From a virus, in the IMG/VR virus record IMGVR_UViG_3300032285_001944, positions 1 through 26,035 of that record: 26,035 bases of DNA; one strand, 5' to 3'. The position numbers and the translations under genes are program-made. Shown one piece after another: positions 1-8,244 of this stretch (the first letter of the stretch is position 1; each line of letters begins with the position of its first letter). The notes under the pieces were generated by a model. That model had not been told where the DNA came from and did no database searches. It was given only the letters and a program-made list of their open reading frames with translations.

Positions 1-22
1 CTAAAACTAAGGAGACCATCTA

Positions 23-1561
23 ATGGCATTTGAACGCCCTGGGGTATACGTTCAGGAAACGTTAAACCCATCTCAATCAACAACTGGTCTAAGCTCAGAC
101 ACCATTGGTGCCTTTGTTGGACCGAACGACCGTGGACCAATCACACCTACACTAGTTACTTCTTGGAGCGACTACGTAAATAAGTTTGGTTCTTGGAACA
201 CAACAGCCTCAAACGACCTAGCCCTTGCTGTATTTATGTTCTTTGCAAATGGCGGACGTCAGGCTTACGTAAACCGCGTAGTTGGTTCTGGAGCAGTTGC
301 GGCTACCCGTACCCTTCTTGACCGCGCAGGTAGCCCAGCTAATACACTTACTCTTACAGCGGCTAACCCTGGTGTATGGTCAGTAAACAGCGGTGCATAC
401 TACGGCATCTCATTCTCAATCACTGATTCTGTTATCACAGGCTACTTTGATTTAACAGTGTATTTTGGTGGCATCACAGCCCCATATGTTGTTGAAAAGT
501 TTACAGACCTATCAATGACTTCAACAGATGCTCGCTATGCGCCATCTGTTATTAACACAGGCTCACGTTACCTAGTTGCATCAGCTGTATCAGCTAACAC
601 AGCAACAGGTGCTACAAAAAACCCAGCCCTTATTGCTGTAGCTTCTGGCTCACTTTCAGGTGGTAATGATGGAACGGCTGTTTCTTCAGTAACAAGTTAT
701 TCTGCATTTGATACTATCCGCAACCCGCTTCTACTCAACGTAGCAGGATTTACTGACGCTACTACAGTAAACGCAGCTATTGCGTACGCTGCAAGCCGCG
801 GAGATATCTTTGTTATCGTTGACGGTAAAGTTGCCTCAGACGGTACAGATGACTCAGTAGCTAACCAGCTCTCACTTGCAGCTACATACACAACAACATC
901 TTACGCAGCGGTTTACTACCCACGTGTAACTATTAGCGACCCTACCCGCGGAACAGGTTCTGCAACAGGGGCTACAAAGCTAGTAGGACAAGGTGGGGCT
1001 GTAGCCGGTTTGTTTGTGTCGACAGACAATTCACGCGGAGTCTTTAAGGCACCAGCTGGATTACAGTCACGCATCCAAGGCGCTGTATCTGTAACACCTT
1101 TAACTAATGCAAACCTTGATAGCTTGAACTCAGCATCTGCTCCAGTCAACGCTATTAAATTTGTACCTGGTTCAGGAATCGTAGTTATGGGCGCTCGTAC
1201 ATTAGACCCAGCGTACGTATCTCGTTATGTTCCTGTTCGACGTACACTCATCTATCTTGAGAAGGCTCTTTCTGACCTTACTCAATTTGCAATCTTTGAG
1301 CCAAACGACCCAGCTCTATGGCGCCGTTTACGCTCAACTGTTTCCAGCTTCCTTACGAACTTCTGGTCTCAGGGCGGTCTTCGCGGTGTCACACCTAGCC
1401 AAGCTTTCTTTGTAAAGATTGATGACACTAACAATCCGCAAGGAACAATCGATAATGGAGAAGTCCATATTGAAATTGGTGTGGCACTTCAACGCCCAGC
1501 TGAGTTCGTAGTAATTAAAATTGGTCAGTTTGACGGTGGAACCACCGTTACTGTGGCGTAA
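23..1561 (+). CDS. Contractile tail sheath protein
   Basis: This 512-residue protein forms the contractile outer sheath of the phage tail, which shortens at infection and drives the tube through the host envelope. The start of the protein (ERPGVYVQE) and the far C-terminal block (about residues 400-505, with RRTLIYLEKAL, FEPND and GVALQRPAEF) are hallmarks of the sheath family; the C-terminal block forms the sheath core domain. The middle (about 90-330) is Ser/Thr/Ala-rich and more variable, as is usual for the surface-exposed insertion. The ATG at 23 follows an AAGGAGA ribosome site at 9-15. The tube gene follows 15 bases downstream, the usual sheath-tube order. Length is within the normal range (about 400-700). 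Family assignment is secure; the exact subfamily cannot be told without a search. Confidence 0.96.
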   Translation: MAFERPGVYVQETLNPSQSTTGLSSDTIGAFVGPNDRGPITPTLVTSWSDYVNKFGSWNTTASNDLALAVFMFFANGGRQAYVNRVVGSGAVAATRTLLDRAGSPANTLTLTAANPGVWSVNSGAYYGISFSITDSVITGYFDLTVYFGGITAPYVVEKFTDLSMTSTDARYAPSVINTGSRYLVASAVSANTATGATKNPALIAVASGSLSGGNDGTAVSSVTSYSAFDTIRNPLLLNVAGFTDATTVNAAIAYAASRGDIFVIVDGKVASDGTDDSVANQLSLAATYTTTSYAAVYYPRVTISDPTRGTGSATGATKLVGQGGAVAGLFVSTDNSRGVFKAPAGLQSRIQGAVSVTPLTNANLDSLNSASAPVNAIKFVPGSGIVVMGARTLDPAYVSRYVPVRRTLIYLEKALSDLTQFAIFEPNDPALWRRLRSTVSSFLTNFWSQGGLRGVTPSQAFFVKIDDTNNPQGTIDNGEVHIEIGVALQRPAEFVVIKIGQFDGGTTVTVA

Positions 1562-1576
1562 AGGAGATAAAATATA

Positions 1577-2233
1577 ATGGCAAATCAAACAGCAGATAGC
1601 TTCATCACACGCTTTTCTACTTTAGCTACGGACCCGTTACGCTCGTTTCGGTTCATCGTAGAGTTTACAGACCCTGCTCAAAATGGCGAAACTGTGTTCA
1701 GCCCTAAGATTACCAGCACTGCTGATGCTAGAACATCTACTACTGCTATGTCTTCCGGTTTTGTTGGAGGTTTTGTATCTGTAGGTGGGCTTAACATCAC
1801 AACTCAAGCTATCCAGTATCGTGAAGGTGGTTACAACACCACAGTTCACCAGATTCCTGGAATGACTACATTCACACCTATTACACTACAACGTGGTGTT
1901 CTATACGGTAATGACCAAGCTATCACTTGGATGCGCGGTCTTTTTGCCGCTGTCTCAGGCGATGGTATTACATCAGGTGCTCTATCTAACAAGGGTTACC
2001 GTGTAAATGCAAAGATTTGGGTTATGGACCACCCAAATACTGCAGTGGGAAATACACCTCGTATGGGATTTGATATAAAGAATGCTTGGATTACACAGCT
2101 TAGCTACACAGACCTAAACGCTAATGACGGCGCTATCTTGTTTGAATCAATTAACTTGGTTCACGAGGGATTGTCAGTATTCTTTACTGACTCTAACTAC
2201 GCCCCAGTAGAACGCACATCAGCACTTAACTAA
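1577..2233 (+). CDS. Tail tube protein
   Basis: This 218-residue protein is the inner tail tube subunit, which stacks in hexameric rings inside the sheath to carry DNA. It has the features of the gp19/CIS-tube group: an N-terminal DPLRSFRFIVEF strand, the FSPKI and GGLNITTQAIQYREGG region, a central HQIPGMTTFTPITLQRG loop, and a C-terminal strand pair (ISYTD-like, then LVHEGLSVFF). This arrangement of FxV..F, YREGG and the P-rich loop is typical of tubes next to sheath genes. The start follows a strong AAGGAGAT at 1561-1568 that overlaps the sheath stop codon, so translation of sheath and tube is probably linked. Length compares well with known tubes (about 140-220 aa). The call rests on both motif and position. 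Confidence 0.93.
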   Translation: MANQTADSFITRFSTLATDPLRSFRFIVEFTDPAQNGETVFSPKITSTADARTSTTAMSSGFVGGFVSVGGLNITTQAIQYREGGYNTTVHQIPGMTTFTPITLQRGVLYGNDQAITWMRGLFAAVSGDGITSGALSNKGYRVNAKIWVMDHPNTAVGNTPRMGFDIKNAWITQLSYTDLNANDGAILFESINLVHEGLSVFFTDSNYAPVERTSALN

Positions 2234-2255
2234 TAACAACAAAGGAGCATAATAC

Positions 2256-3050
2256 GTGACGCAGATAATCACAGACGCAGAACTAGTACAGCAGTATGCA
2301 CAAAAAGCGATGGAGGAGCCAGCGCAACAGATTGTTACTAAGGCTCCTTCAGATACCACAGTAAGGCTTCCTGGCGGATACATTCTCCCAACAGGGGAAG
2401 TAGTAAAAACAGCGGAAGTTCGTGAGCTCAATGGGGCTGACGAAGAAGCTATTGCTAAGGTTGGCTCAACAGCTAAAGCTTTGAACATATTGTTGCAACG
2501 TGGCCTCGTCAAACTTGGTGATAAAGAAGTAACTAAAGACGACTTAGATGTTCTACTCTCTGGAGACAGGGACGCCATCTTGCTAGGCATTAGAAAAGTA
2601 ACTTTTGGGCCGCTAATCCCTCTAGTTATTCGATGCCCTCACTGCTCAACTGACCAAAACACGGAAGTTGATTTAGATGATGACGTCCCTGTCCGAGAGT
2701 TGTCAGACCCTATTGTTGACCGTTTTTGGGAAGTAACCACAAAGCAAGGAACTGTAAGACTTGGGCTACCTAACGGAATCACCCAGAAAAAACTTATGGA
2801 TAACATTGATAAGACAAGTTCTGAAATCAATACAATGATTTTGGGAGGTTGCATTATCTCTGTTAATGGTTCCCCTTCTATTGGTGCGCCAACAGCTCTT
2901 GCACTAGGTATGGCAGAACGTAGTGAGCTACTCACTTCAATTACAGACCGTAACCCAGGCCCACGCCTCGGGGAGGTGAAAAAGGTCTGCAAGGCATGCG
3001 GTGAGAATATTCCTCTACCACTTAGCCTTTTGGATTTGTTTCGCATATAA
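2256..3050 (+). CDS. Tail/baseplate assembly protein, gp26-like, with two CxxC zinc knuckles
   Basis: This 264-residue protein sits between the tail tube and tape measure genes, where tail assembly chaperones are usually found. The region around residues 50-125 (VRELNGADEEAIAKVG, then GDRDAILLGIRKVTFG) resembles the T4 gp26-type baseplate/assembly family. Two CxxC pairs, C127/C130 and C245/C248, could bind one zinc ion, and the protein ends in a short hydrophobic tail (LSLLDLFRI). The start is GTG at 2256 behind AAAGGAG at about 2241-2247. A second reading frame (+1) overlaps its last 50 bases and runs to 3195; see that entry. By position and frame overlap it may be the short product of a frameshifted chaperone pair. 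The family call is by pattern memory only. Confidence 0.75.
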   Translation: MTQIITDAELVQQYAQKAMEEPAQQIVTKAPSDTTVRLPGGYILPTGEVVKTAEVRELNGADEEAIAKVGSTAKALNILLQRGLVKLGDKEVTKDDLDVLLSGDRDAILLGIRKVTFGPLIPLVIRCPHCSTDQNTEVDLDDDVPVRELSDPIVDRFWEVTTKQGTVRLGLPNGITQKKLMDNIDKTSSEINTMILGGCIISVNGSPSIGAPTALALGMAERSELLTSITDRNPGPRLGEVKKVCKACGENIPLPLSLLDLFRI

Positions 3051-3195
3051 CCTAGGAGCTTATGAAAGGCTTCTTGATGAGTATGAGTTCTTAACAAGAA
3101 CATTTATTGGATGGACTCTAGCGGATATAAAAGCTTTATCCGTTAGAGAACGTACAAACTGGACTGAACGAGCACAGCGAAAAGTAAGGAGGTAG
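3001..3195 (+). CDS. Small tail protein (DUF6760-like pattern), overlapping frame, possibly made by +1 frameshift
   Basis: This frame of up to 64 residues overlaps the end of the upstream zinc-knuckle gene and stops three bases before the tape measure. After about residue 19 it reads AYERLLDEYEFLTRTF, GWTLADIKALSVRERTNW, a coding-like, charged helical sequence that resembles the small DUF6760-type proteins following gp26-like genes in contractile injection system clusters. It has no ATG in frame; the only ordinary start is GTG at 3001 with a weak AAGG upstream, and the first residues from that start are unusually hydrophobic. An alternative is that ribosomes enter from the upstream gene by a +1 slip at CTT-T (3027-3030) or TTT-C (3039-3042). 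The C-terminal part looks real; how it is expressed is uncertain. Confidence 0.6.
   Translation: MRIFLYHLAFWICFAYNLGAYERLLDEYEFLTRTFIGWTLADIKALSVRERTNWTERAQRKVRR
3027..3042 (+). promoter_or_regulatory. Candidate +1 ribosomal frameshift region
   Basis: In the upstream frame the codons are CTT (3027), TTG, GAT, TTG, TTT (3039), CGC, ATA, then stop TAA (3048). CTT followed by T, and TTT followed by C, are both tetranucleotides on which the P-site tRNA can re-pair one base forward; CTT-T is the type used in bacterial release factor 2 genes. Either slip leads into the open downstream frame that ends at 3195. A small inverted repeat (GTTCTT at 3087-3092, AAGAAC at 3096-3101) lies further downstream, probably too far to stimulate. 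This is inferred from frame geometry only. Confidence 0.35.
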
Positions 3196-3198
3196 CCA

Positions 3199-4887
3199 AT
3201 GTCTAGAGAGTCTATGAACATGGGTTCGTCTAACAACAATATTGTTAGCCAACTCAAGGCGACCATGCAAGAACTCCGACAGGGGTTCTCGGGCATGCGC
3301 CAAGAGATGTCTGGATTCTTCTCCGTAACTAATGCAGCTAGCTCAATGGTTGGCGGCCACGCAGGACAAGCTCATACAAATCAAGTGGCGCCAAACCCAG
3401 TATTTAATAATGCACCAAGCATTATTGGAATGACTGAATCCGGAAACATTGTAGCTGCGGGACCTTCTGCCTCTATGACTGCTGGTAGTGGGTTCTCTCA
3501 ACAAGCTCTTCCTGGCATGGAGAACTTAGGTCAATACGTAGCTAAAAACCCCGGGAGCGGTACTGTTTACACACCAGCTTCTATGGTCGGTGGTGGGGGC
3601 ACATCAAATGTAGTAGGTCAAACAGTAAATTATGACTCTTCAACAGGTAAAGCTATAGATACTGCACTGAAGTCGGGTGGTTTATTTGGAAAACTTGCGG
3701 CTGGATTAACAGGATACGGAATCGTTTCATCATTTTTACCTGGAACAGATGAAATGGTAGAAGCTGATTTGTTAATGAAACGGCTTGGATTTTTTGGTGG
3801 GAAAAATGTTGGCGGTGACAGGTCAAGTTCTGCATTAACTGACCTTGCTAAAACTGGAACAGTAACCTCTTCGTTAGACGCTTTAAACGCATTAGCTGCT
3901 GCTCAAACAATGGGGCTTGGTTCAGGAAACGATAAATTTAACACAGGTGTTGCAAATGTTTCAAACTTAACTCCAGGTATGGGTATTGAAGGCGCAATGC
4001 GAGCAACTGGCGCAATGCAACAAGCATCTAGCGTAAATATGTTACGAGGCATTGGTATTCAATTACGCGATGCTAATGGTAACATGGCTGCTCCAGATAA
4101 AGTAATTGATGATGTTTGGAATAAAATATGTAGAGATTATAAACAAGCATATGGTTCTGCGCGCAATGGTGGGGAACCAACATTTGATGAAGTACAAATT
4201 GCACTTCAACCCGGTAACTCTCTTGACTCCATGTTAGAGCAGTATTTTGGCAATGACCCAATGCTTAAAAATATGGTTATGAATGGTCTTCTTTATAGAG
4301 CTAAACCAGGAACCGGTACTTTAACAGCTGGGGTAAATACAAATATAACATCTACAGCAGCTATTAATTCACTATCCTCAAAGTATTCAAATACAACGTC
4401 GCTATTAACAACTAATGGGTCTCAAGGCGCTGCTGGTTTTACAGCAGCAACCAATTTAATTTCAGAATTAATCTTTGGCCTAAGTAAAGCGGGAGACTAC
4501 TCCGGTGTGGCTCAACTTGCTCTTTCAACAAAAGGCTTTTTGGACACAATTTTATCTGCGGCTGGTGGTGCACCTACGGATGCAATTTCAGCTTTAGCTA
4601 CTCTTTTTCCAGGTAAAGCTACCGGAGGCCCAGTACAAGAAGGAACTGCTTACATTGTAGGTGAGCGCGGCCCTGAGCTATTCGTTCCTGGTGTATCTGG
4701 TGCAATTGTACCCAACGAACAAATTATGCCTAATAAAGATAAAAACAGCGGAACAATTACTGGTAACTCTAATAACACTTATAATTTTAATATCAACATT
4801 CCAAACGCTAATACTCCAGAAGTTATTGGCGCGCTTCGTAAGCTTCTGTCCGACCTTGAGACTAACAAGATTGTGAGTGAGTCATGA
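3199..4887 (+). CDS. Tape measure protein
   Basis: This 562-residue protein is the probable tape measure, the extended scaffold inside the tube that sets tail length. It is rich in Gly, Ala, Ser and Asn, opens with a helical segment (IVSQLKATMQELRQGF, about residues 15-32), has a hydrophobic Gly-rich stretch near residues 155-180, and carries near its C-terminus the motif YIVGERGPELFVPG (485-498), very common at the ends of tape measure proteins. It ends with a helical tail (EVIGALRKLLSDLE). The start follows a strong AAGGAGG at 3185-3191. It is short for a myovirus; at the usual ~1.5 angstrom per residue it predicts a tail of about 80-85 nm (inference). It overlaps the next gene by four bases (ATGA). 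Confidence 0.88.
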   Translation: MSRESMNMGSSNNNIVSQLKATMQELRQGFSGMRQEMSGFFSVTNAASSMVGGHAGQAHTNQVAPNPVFNNAPSIIGMTESGNIVAAGPSASMTAGSGFSQQALPGMENLGQYVAKNPGSGTVYTPASMVGGGGTSNVVGQTVNYDSSTGKAIDTALKSGGLFGKLAAGLTGYGIVSSFLPGTDEMVEADLLMKRLGFFGGKNVGGDRSSSALTDLAKTGTVTSSLDALNALAAAQTMGLGSGNDKFNTGVANVSNLTPGMGIEGAMRATGAMQQASSVNMLRGIGIQLRDANGNMAAPDKVIDDVWNKICRDYKQAYGSARNGGEPTFDEVQIALQPGNSLDSMLEQYFGNDPMLKNMVMNGLLYRAKPGTGTLTAGVNTNITSTAAINSLSSKYSNTTSLLTTNGSQGAAGFTAATNLISELIFGLSKAGDYSGVAQLALSTKGFLDTILSAAGGAPTDAISALATLFPGKATGGPVQEGTAYIVGERGPELFVPGVSGAIVPNEQIMPNKDKNSGTITGNSNNTYNFNINIPNANTPEVIGALRKLLSDLETNKIVSES

Positions 4888-5975
4888 GTGCAGCACCAAT
4901 AACCGATTCAGGCGGAGGCAACCCAGTAGTCTCAACTACTTCGGCCGTGGGGGCAACAGCGTCTACTACATTGTCTACACAACGTCTACAAGCGTTGTCG
5001 GCTGCTATTAATACGGCTAGTGTTCTTAAAATACCTTACAACACGGATGCGTATTACACAGACCAACTTATAAATAGTGCTAATCCAGTCACTCCATCAA
5101 CTAGTACAGTTCCAACAACTCAAGTTGGAATTACGCAACCAATAAATTATAACTTTAATTTGCCTCCACATGACTGGAGTTTGCCTGTACGACCAACCAA
5201 TGTTGACCCTGACATCGTAGGCTATAACAATACTGCATCTTTCCACGGATTACGTAGAGGTCGTTTATGGTATTGGGCGGGTACCAACAACACCGGAGCA
5301 GTGTCTAACAGTGGAACCCCCTTAAACTTAGTTGATACAGCGTATGGATTTCAATTCCTATGGAACCCAACAAGTATCACAACAAGCGTTGCTAGAAATA
5401 TGAACATTACCCCGTCAAGCGCTGATGCTCTACGTGTTGTATCGGGCGTGTTCCCTGGACAGGAAACAGTTAGTTTAAATATTGTCTTAGATAGAACTAA
5501 TGATTTTGCTTGCATTAGAGCTGAAGCTCAAAACGCTGTTTTAGATTACGCCACTGGTGCAACACAAGGCGCGTCTCCAATTACGAATAATCTATCTTCT
5601 TTTAGTCGTCACTATAACTCTTTATATCCTGGGGCAAATCCTAGACAAAATATTGGAGACCAGATAGCTAAGCTAATGGCGCAAGGCACAATGGCCGACC
5701 TTGAATATCTATTTAAAGCTATTAATGGAAGCGGCAACGGTAACTTGGAGTGGACAACTCTTCTTGGAAAGAAAACCGCTAATGTTGGTTATCTAGCTCC
5801 TACCCTACTTGGAATTCAACTTGGGCCTAGTCTTGACAATTTATCTTATGTGGGCTGGGCGTCTAACATAAGTATCAATCACACAGCTTTTACAGAAACT
5901 ATGGTACCTATTAGGACGGAAGTATCTATTTCAATTCAATGCTTCTCTGGTTCTGGATTGACTTCGGGGGTTTAA
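4884..5975 (+). CDS. Baseplate tube-initiator/adaptor protein, CIS-tube-like
   Basis: This 363-residue protein most likely joins the tail tube to the baseplate hub, like the Afp7/Pvc7-type adaptors of contractile injection systems. The core contains FLWNPTSI (159-165) followed about 35 residues later by VSLNIVLDRTNDF (196-208); the pattern NPxSI plus LxLDxT is that of the CIS-tube N-terminal domain. The first ~90 residues are Ser/Thr-rich and low in complexity, and the C-terminal portion (SYVGWASNISINHTAFTE) looks like a closing beta sheet. Unlike Afp7, the LysM-type part is not on the same chain but in the small gene immediately downstream. It starts at the ATGA overlap with the tape measure gene. 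Family assignment by pattern, moderately sure. Confidence 0.7.
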   Translation: MSAAPITDSGGGNPVVSTTSAVGATASTTLSTQRLQALSAAINTASVLKIPYNTDAYYTDQLINSANPVTPSTSTVPTTQVGITQPINYNFNLPPHDWSLPVRPTNVDPDIVGYNNTASFHGLRRGRLWYWAGTNNTGAVSNSGTPLNLVDTAYGFQFLWNPTSITTSVARNMNITPSSADALRVVSGVFPGQETVSLNIVLDRTNDFACIRAEAQNAVLDYATGATQGASPITNNLSSFSRHYNSLYPGANPRQNIGDQIAKLMAQGTMADLEYLFKAINGSGNGNLEWTTLLGKKTANVGYLAPTLLGIQLGPSLDNLSYVGWASNISINHTAFTETMVPIRTEVSISIQCFSGSGLTSGV

Positions 5976-5977
5976 TA

Positions 5978-6259
5978 ATGTCTATTTACAAAGGCTCTAG
6001 ATACGAATACTCAACCATTGATTACTTTACAACAGTAATGAATGGGTCTGAAAAACCTACTGTGTTTTACACATTCTCTAACCTTGGGCTAACCAACTAC
6101 TGGGAACATGTGTATGTAAAGGGTGAACGTCTAGACCAGATTGCTTTTAAATACTATAACCGACCTGAGTATTGGTGGATTATCCCTGAGTACAACCCAG
6201 AGATTACGGACCTTAACAACATTGAGGGTGGGACGGTGTTAAGAATACCAAATGTTTAA
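5978..6259 (+). CDS. LysM / gp53-like baseplate protein
   Basis: This 93-residue protein has a LysM-like fold: VYVKGERLDQIAFKYYNRPEYWWIIPEYN (about 45-73) and a terminal GGTVLRIP. This is the pattern of the tail protein X/LysM and T4 gp53 groups, which act in the baseplate of contractile tails at the tube-hub junction rather than as free cell-wall binders. The start is taken as ATG at 5978, two bases after the upstream stop; a longer upstream in-frame extension from 5939 would lie entirely inside the preceding gene and encodes an unlikely hydrophobic leader. The ribosome site is weak (GGGGG at 5966-5970), suggesting coupling. It overlaps the following hub gene by eight bases. Location between the adaptor and hub supports the role. 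Confidence 0.82.
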   Translation: MSIYKGSRYEYSTIDYFTTVMNGSEKPTVFYTFSNLGLTNYWEHVYVKGERLDQIAFKYYNRPEYWWIIPEYNPEITDLNNIEGGTVLRIPNV

Positions 6260-7595
6260 TTACATCTCTGTTGACTTCCCTGAAACCACAATACAACCAA
6301 CTGTTGTATATCGCGCTGACCTTTTTCAAAAAGTATATGCGCATGAGATGGTTTCATTGTACTTTAAGGACTGGGGAGTTCAATATGATGTTGTTAAGCC
6401 GGGTTCTCCTGTTCACTTAGTCATAAACGGACTTAATCAACAGCGCGACCTTTACGGTTATGTGCACCACGTAAACATAGATAGAGCTCCGGGAAAGTAC
6501 TTTACTGAGGTGGTTGTTATAGGTGCGTCTTTCCCTATGAAACAACAAAGCCAGAATATCTATAAAAATATGACGGCTGACCAGATAGTTAAGTCCATAG
6601 CGGCTGACTATAACTTTGTATGTTATGCGGTGCCCCATCCAAGAGTTTATCCTCAAGTTGCTCAAGCTGGGCACTCTGACTGGGAACTATTAGTAAGGTT
6701 AGCTAAGCAGTGCGGCTACACACTACGTTCTATTAACACAGAGCTTTACTTCCAACCTATTATGGAAGATTACACGCGTTATAGAGAAGAAGCCCCTCAT
6801 TTTATTATGCGTGAAGCTAGCAACCCACAAGGCTCCACTCTTTACTCTTTTAGACCTATGATTGGTGAATCTGTTCCATATGCAGATGCTACTAAGGGCT
6901 CTGTGGCGGTTAACGGAGTAGATATTGTTAACGCAACACCCATTTCTATTACTCAACAAATACGCTCTGCAAAAACAAGACTTAAGCAACAAGTAGAATT
7001 CTTTGATAGATTTGATACAGCTACAGTAGCCAATACACCTTTGGTGGCACAGTATGAGGCAGAGGCCGCGGAAAATAGAAACTATTTTCCTTATCGCGCT
7101 ACTGTTGAAGTTTTAGGAAATCCTAATCTTCGACCAGATATGCCTGTATACCTAGAGGGTATTGGGGACCCTTATGCTGGTTACTGGGTTATATTAGAAG
7201 CTACTCACCATATTGTTGAAGAAGAGCTTAACCGCCAAAAATACACAACTACTCTTGTTGTTGGAACGGATTCTCTTGGCGCCGCTATTAAATGGACTGA
7301 TAGCAAAACTGTTAATTCACCAGATTACACACCAAAGAGAACAATTATACCTAACGTGCTTCAAACTAAAATTAAACCAGCTACCGTTCTTAATAAGAAA
7401 GTTAAATACGATAGCCCATCAAATACAGGAAGTTTTGGAGACCCACAGAATAGAGCAAAGCCCAGTGTAAACGGAAGAGCTAATGTGCCTTCTATGTGGC
7501 AAACCGATACTACAACATTAGACCCTGTTATCTATGAAGCTAATAAACCTCAGTTTATTACTGAACGATTAGCTATGAAGTTAGGTGTTCTATGA
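6252..7595 (+). CDS. Baseplate hub protein, gpD/gp27/VgrG N-terminal type
   Basis: This 447-residue protein is the central baseplate hub, the trimeric ring through which the tube attaches and below which the spike sits. It shows the gpD/VgrG pattern: an N-terminal barrel with YGYVHHVNIDRAPG (about 64-77), a middle helical domain (MTADQIVKSIAADYNF, then SDWELLVRLAKQCGYTLR) and a second barrel (YRATVEVLGNPNLRPDMPVYLEG). The C-terminal ~90 residues are Asn/Thr/Pro-rich and look flexible. In VgrG the OB-fold and spike follow on the same chain; here the OB fold is a separate gene, overlapping by four bases. Length is slightly above that of gpD. High confidence. Confidence 0.9.
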   Translation: MFNYISVDFPETTIQPTVVYRADLFQKVYAHEMVSLYFKDWGVQYDVVKPGSPVHLVINGLNQQRDLYGYVHHVNIDRAPGKYFTEVVVIGASFPMKQQSQNIYKNMTADQIVKSIAADYNFVCYAVPHPRVYPQVAQAGHSDWELLVRLAKQCGYTLRSINTELYFQPIMEDYTRYREEAPHFIMREASNPQGSTLYSFRPMIGESVPYADATKGSVAVNGVDIVNATPISITQQIRSAKTRLKQQVEFFDRFDTATVANTPLVAQYEAEAAENRNYFPYRATVEVLGNPNLRPDMPVYLEGIGDPYAGYWVILEATHHIVEEELNRQKYTTTLVVGTDSLGAAIKWTDSKTVNSPDYTPKRTIIPNVLQTKIKPATVLNKKVKYDSPSNTGSFGDPQNRAKPSVNGRANVPSMWQTDTTTLDPVIYEANKPQFITERLAMKLGVL

Positions 7596-7831
7596 GTTTT
7601 GATAAAAGATTTTATGGAATATACCAAGGACTTGTTGTAGACAACCAAGACCCTGAGGGGCGTGGTCGAATTACTGTGCAGGTCCCTCAAGTAACTGGTC
7701 AAGCGGTTACTGATTGGGTAGACGTCTGTAGCCAAGGGGGAGGGCTAGCTACAAGCGTTGGGGATGCTGTTTGGATTATGTATATTGCTGGAGACCCTAA
7801 CTTTCCAGTATGGATGGGAGTCCTTAAATGA
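7592..7831 (+). CDS. Spike-base OB-fold protein (gp5/gpV N-terminal domain), free-standing
   Basis: This 79-residue protein corresponds to the OB-fold domain at the base of the tail spike. It reads YGIYQGLVVDNQDPEGRGRI, VQVPQV, WVDVCSQGGG, VGDAVWIMYIAGDPNFPVWMGVL, which is the gp5 N-terminal/gpV/VgrG OB pattern (DPexRGRikV; GdxVwv.F..Gdp..Pv..G). It ends right after that domain, so there is no lysozyme domain, no triple-stranded needle and no PAAR-binding tip on this chain. It is chained by ATGA overlaps to the hub gene before it and the gp25 gene after it, so the three are likely made in fixed ratio. Identity of the fold is clear; whether another protein forms the needle is unknown. Confidence 0.9.
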   Translation: MSFDKRFYGIYQGLVVDNQDPEGRGRITVQVPQVTGQAVTDWVDVCSQGGGLATSVGDAVWIMYIAGDPNFPVWMGVLK

Positions 7832-8244
7832 GTAAAGCCTTATCACTACCGTTTCACTTTGATTCAGCATCAGGCGGGCTAGCTACTACTACTGACTCTG
7901 CTAAAATGTGGCAAGACAGAGTAATAGTGGCTGTTATGACTAACTTGGGTGAGCGCGTAATGCGCCCTACCTTTGGAAGCGATGCGCCTAAAACCTTAGG
8001 CCATAACATAAGTGATGCCGTATCTATTATTAATCAGAGCGTTAACGTGGCATTTGGTCGTTGGCTAACTGACCTAGAGCTACTAGAAGTTACAGGGTTT
8101 ACCGATGCTGTAGACGGTTATTTAGTTGTACAAATCAAATATAGGTACCGCGCTCAAAACATTAATCAGACTGTAAATATCAAAACTGCTATCCTTAGCC
8201 GAAGCGGTGACGTAATCCAGGAGGTAACACAAAATGGCCGATAA
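7828..8244 (+). CDS. Baseplate wedge protein gp25/gpW family
   Basis: This 138-residue protein belongs to the gp25/GPW wedge family, which connects the baseplate to the first sheath ring and triggers contraction. The typical segment is present: VAVMTNLGERVMRPTFGS (34-51), where GERxMxPxFG is the family signature, followed by a helical domain and a C-terminal strand region (YLVVQIKYRYRAQNINQTV). Length is normal for the family (about 100-140). It starts at an ATGA overlap with the OB-fold gene and its own end contains the ribosome site (AGGAGGT at 8219-8225) and start of the J-type wedge gene, overlapping it by 11 bases. High confidence. Confidence 0.93.
   Translation: MSKALSLPFHFDSASGGLATTTDSAKMWQDRVIVAVMTNLGERVMRPTFGSDAPKTLGHNISDAVSIINQSVNVAFGRWLTDLELLEVTGFTDAVDGYLVVQIKYRYRAQNINQTVNIKTAILSRSGDVIQEVTQNGR

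Noticed and set aside
697-891. Minus-strand open frames such as 697-891, 916-1149, 2219-2590, 2639-3103 and 13572-13922
   Set aside because: They lie opposite well-supported genes, show no domain pattern, and the genome is otherwise entirely on the + strand.
3062-3094. ATG at 3062 with a good TAGGAGC ribosome site
   Set aside because: It opens a frame of only ten codons, not that of the DUF6760-like product; it may be a decoy or relic.
4661-4876. Second-frame + strand ORFs inside the tape measure, hub and SNF2 genes
   Set aside because: Composition is that of a shifted frame, there is no ribosome site, and the host frame carries clear family motifs.
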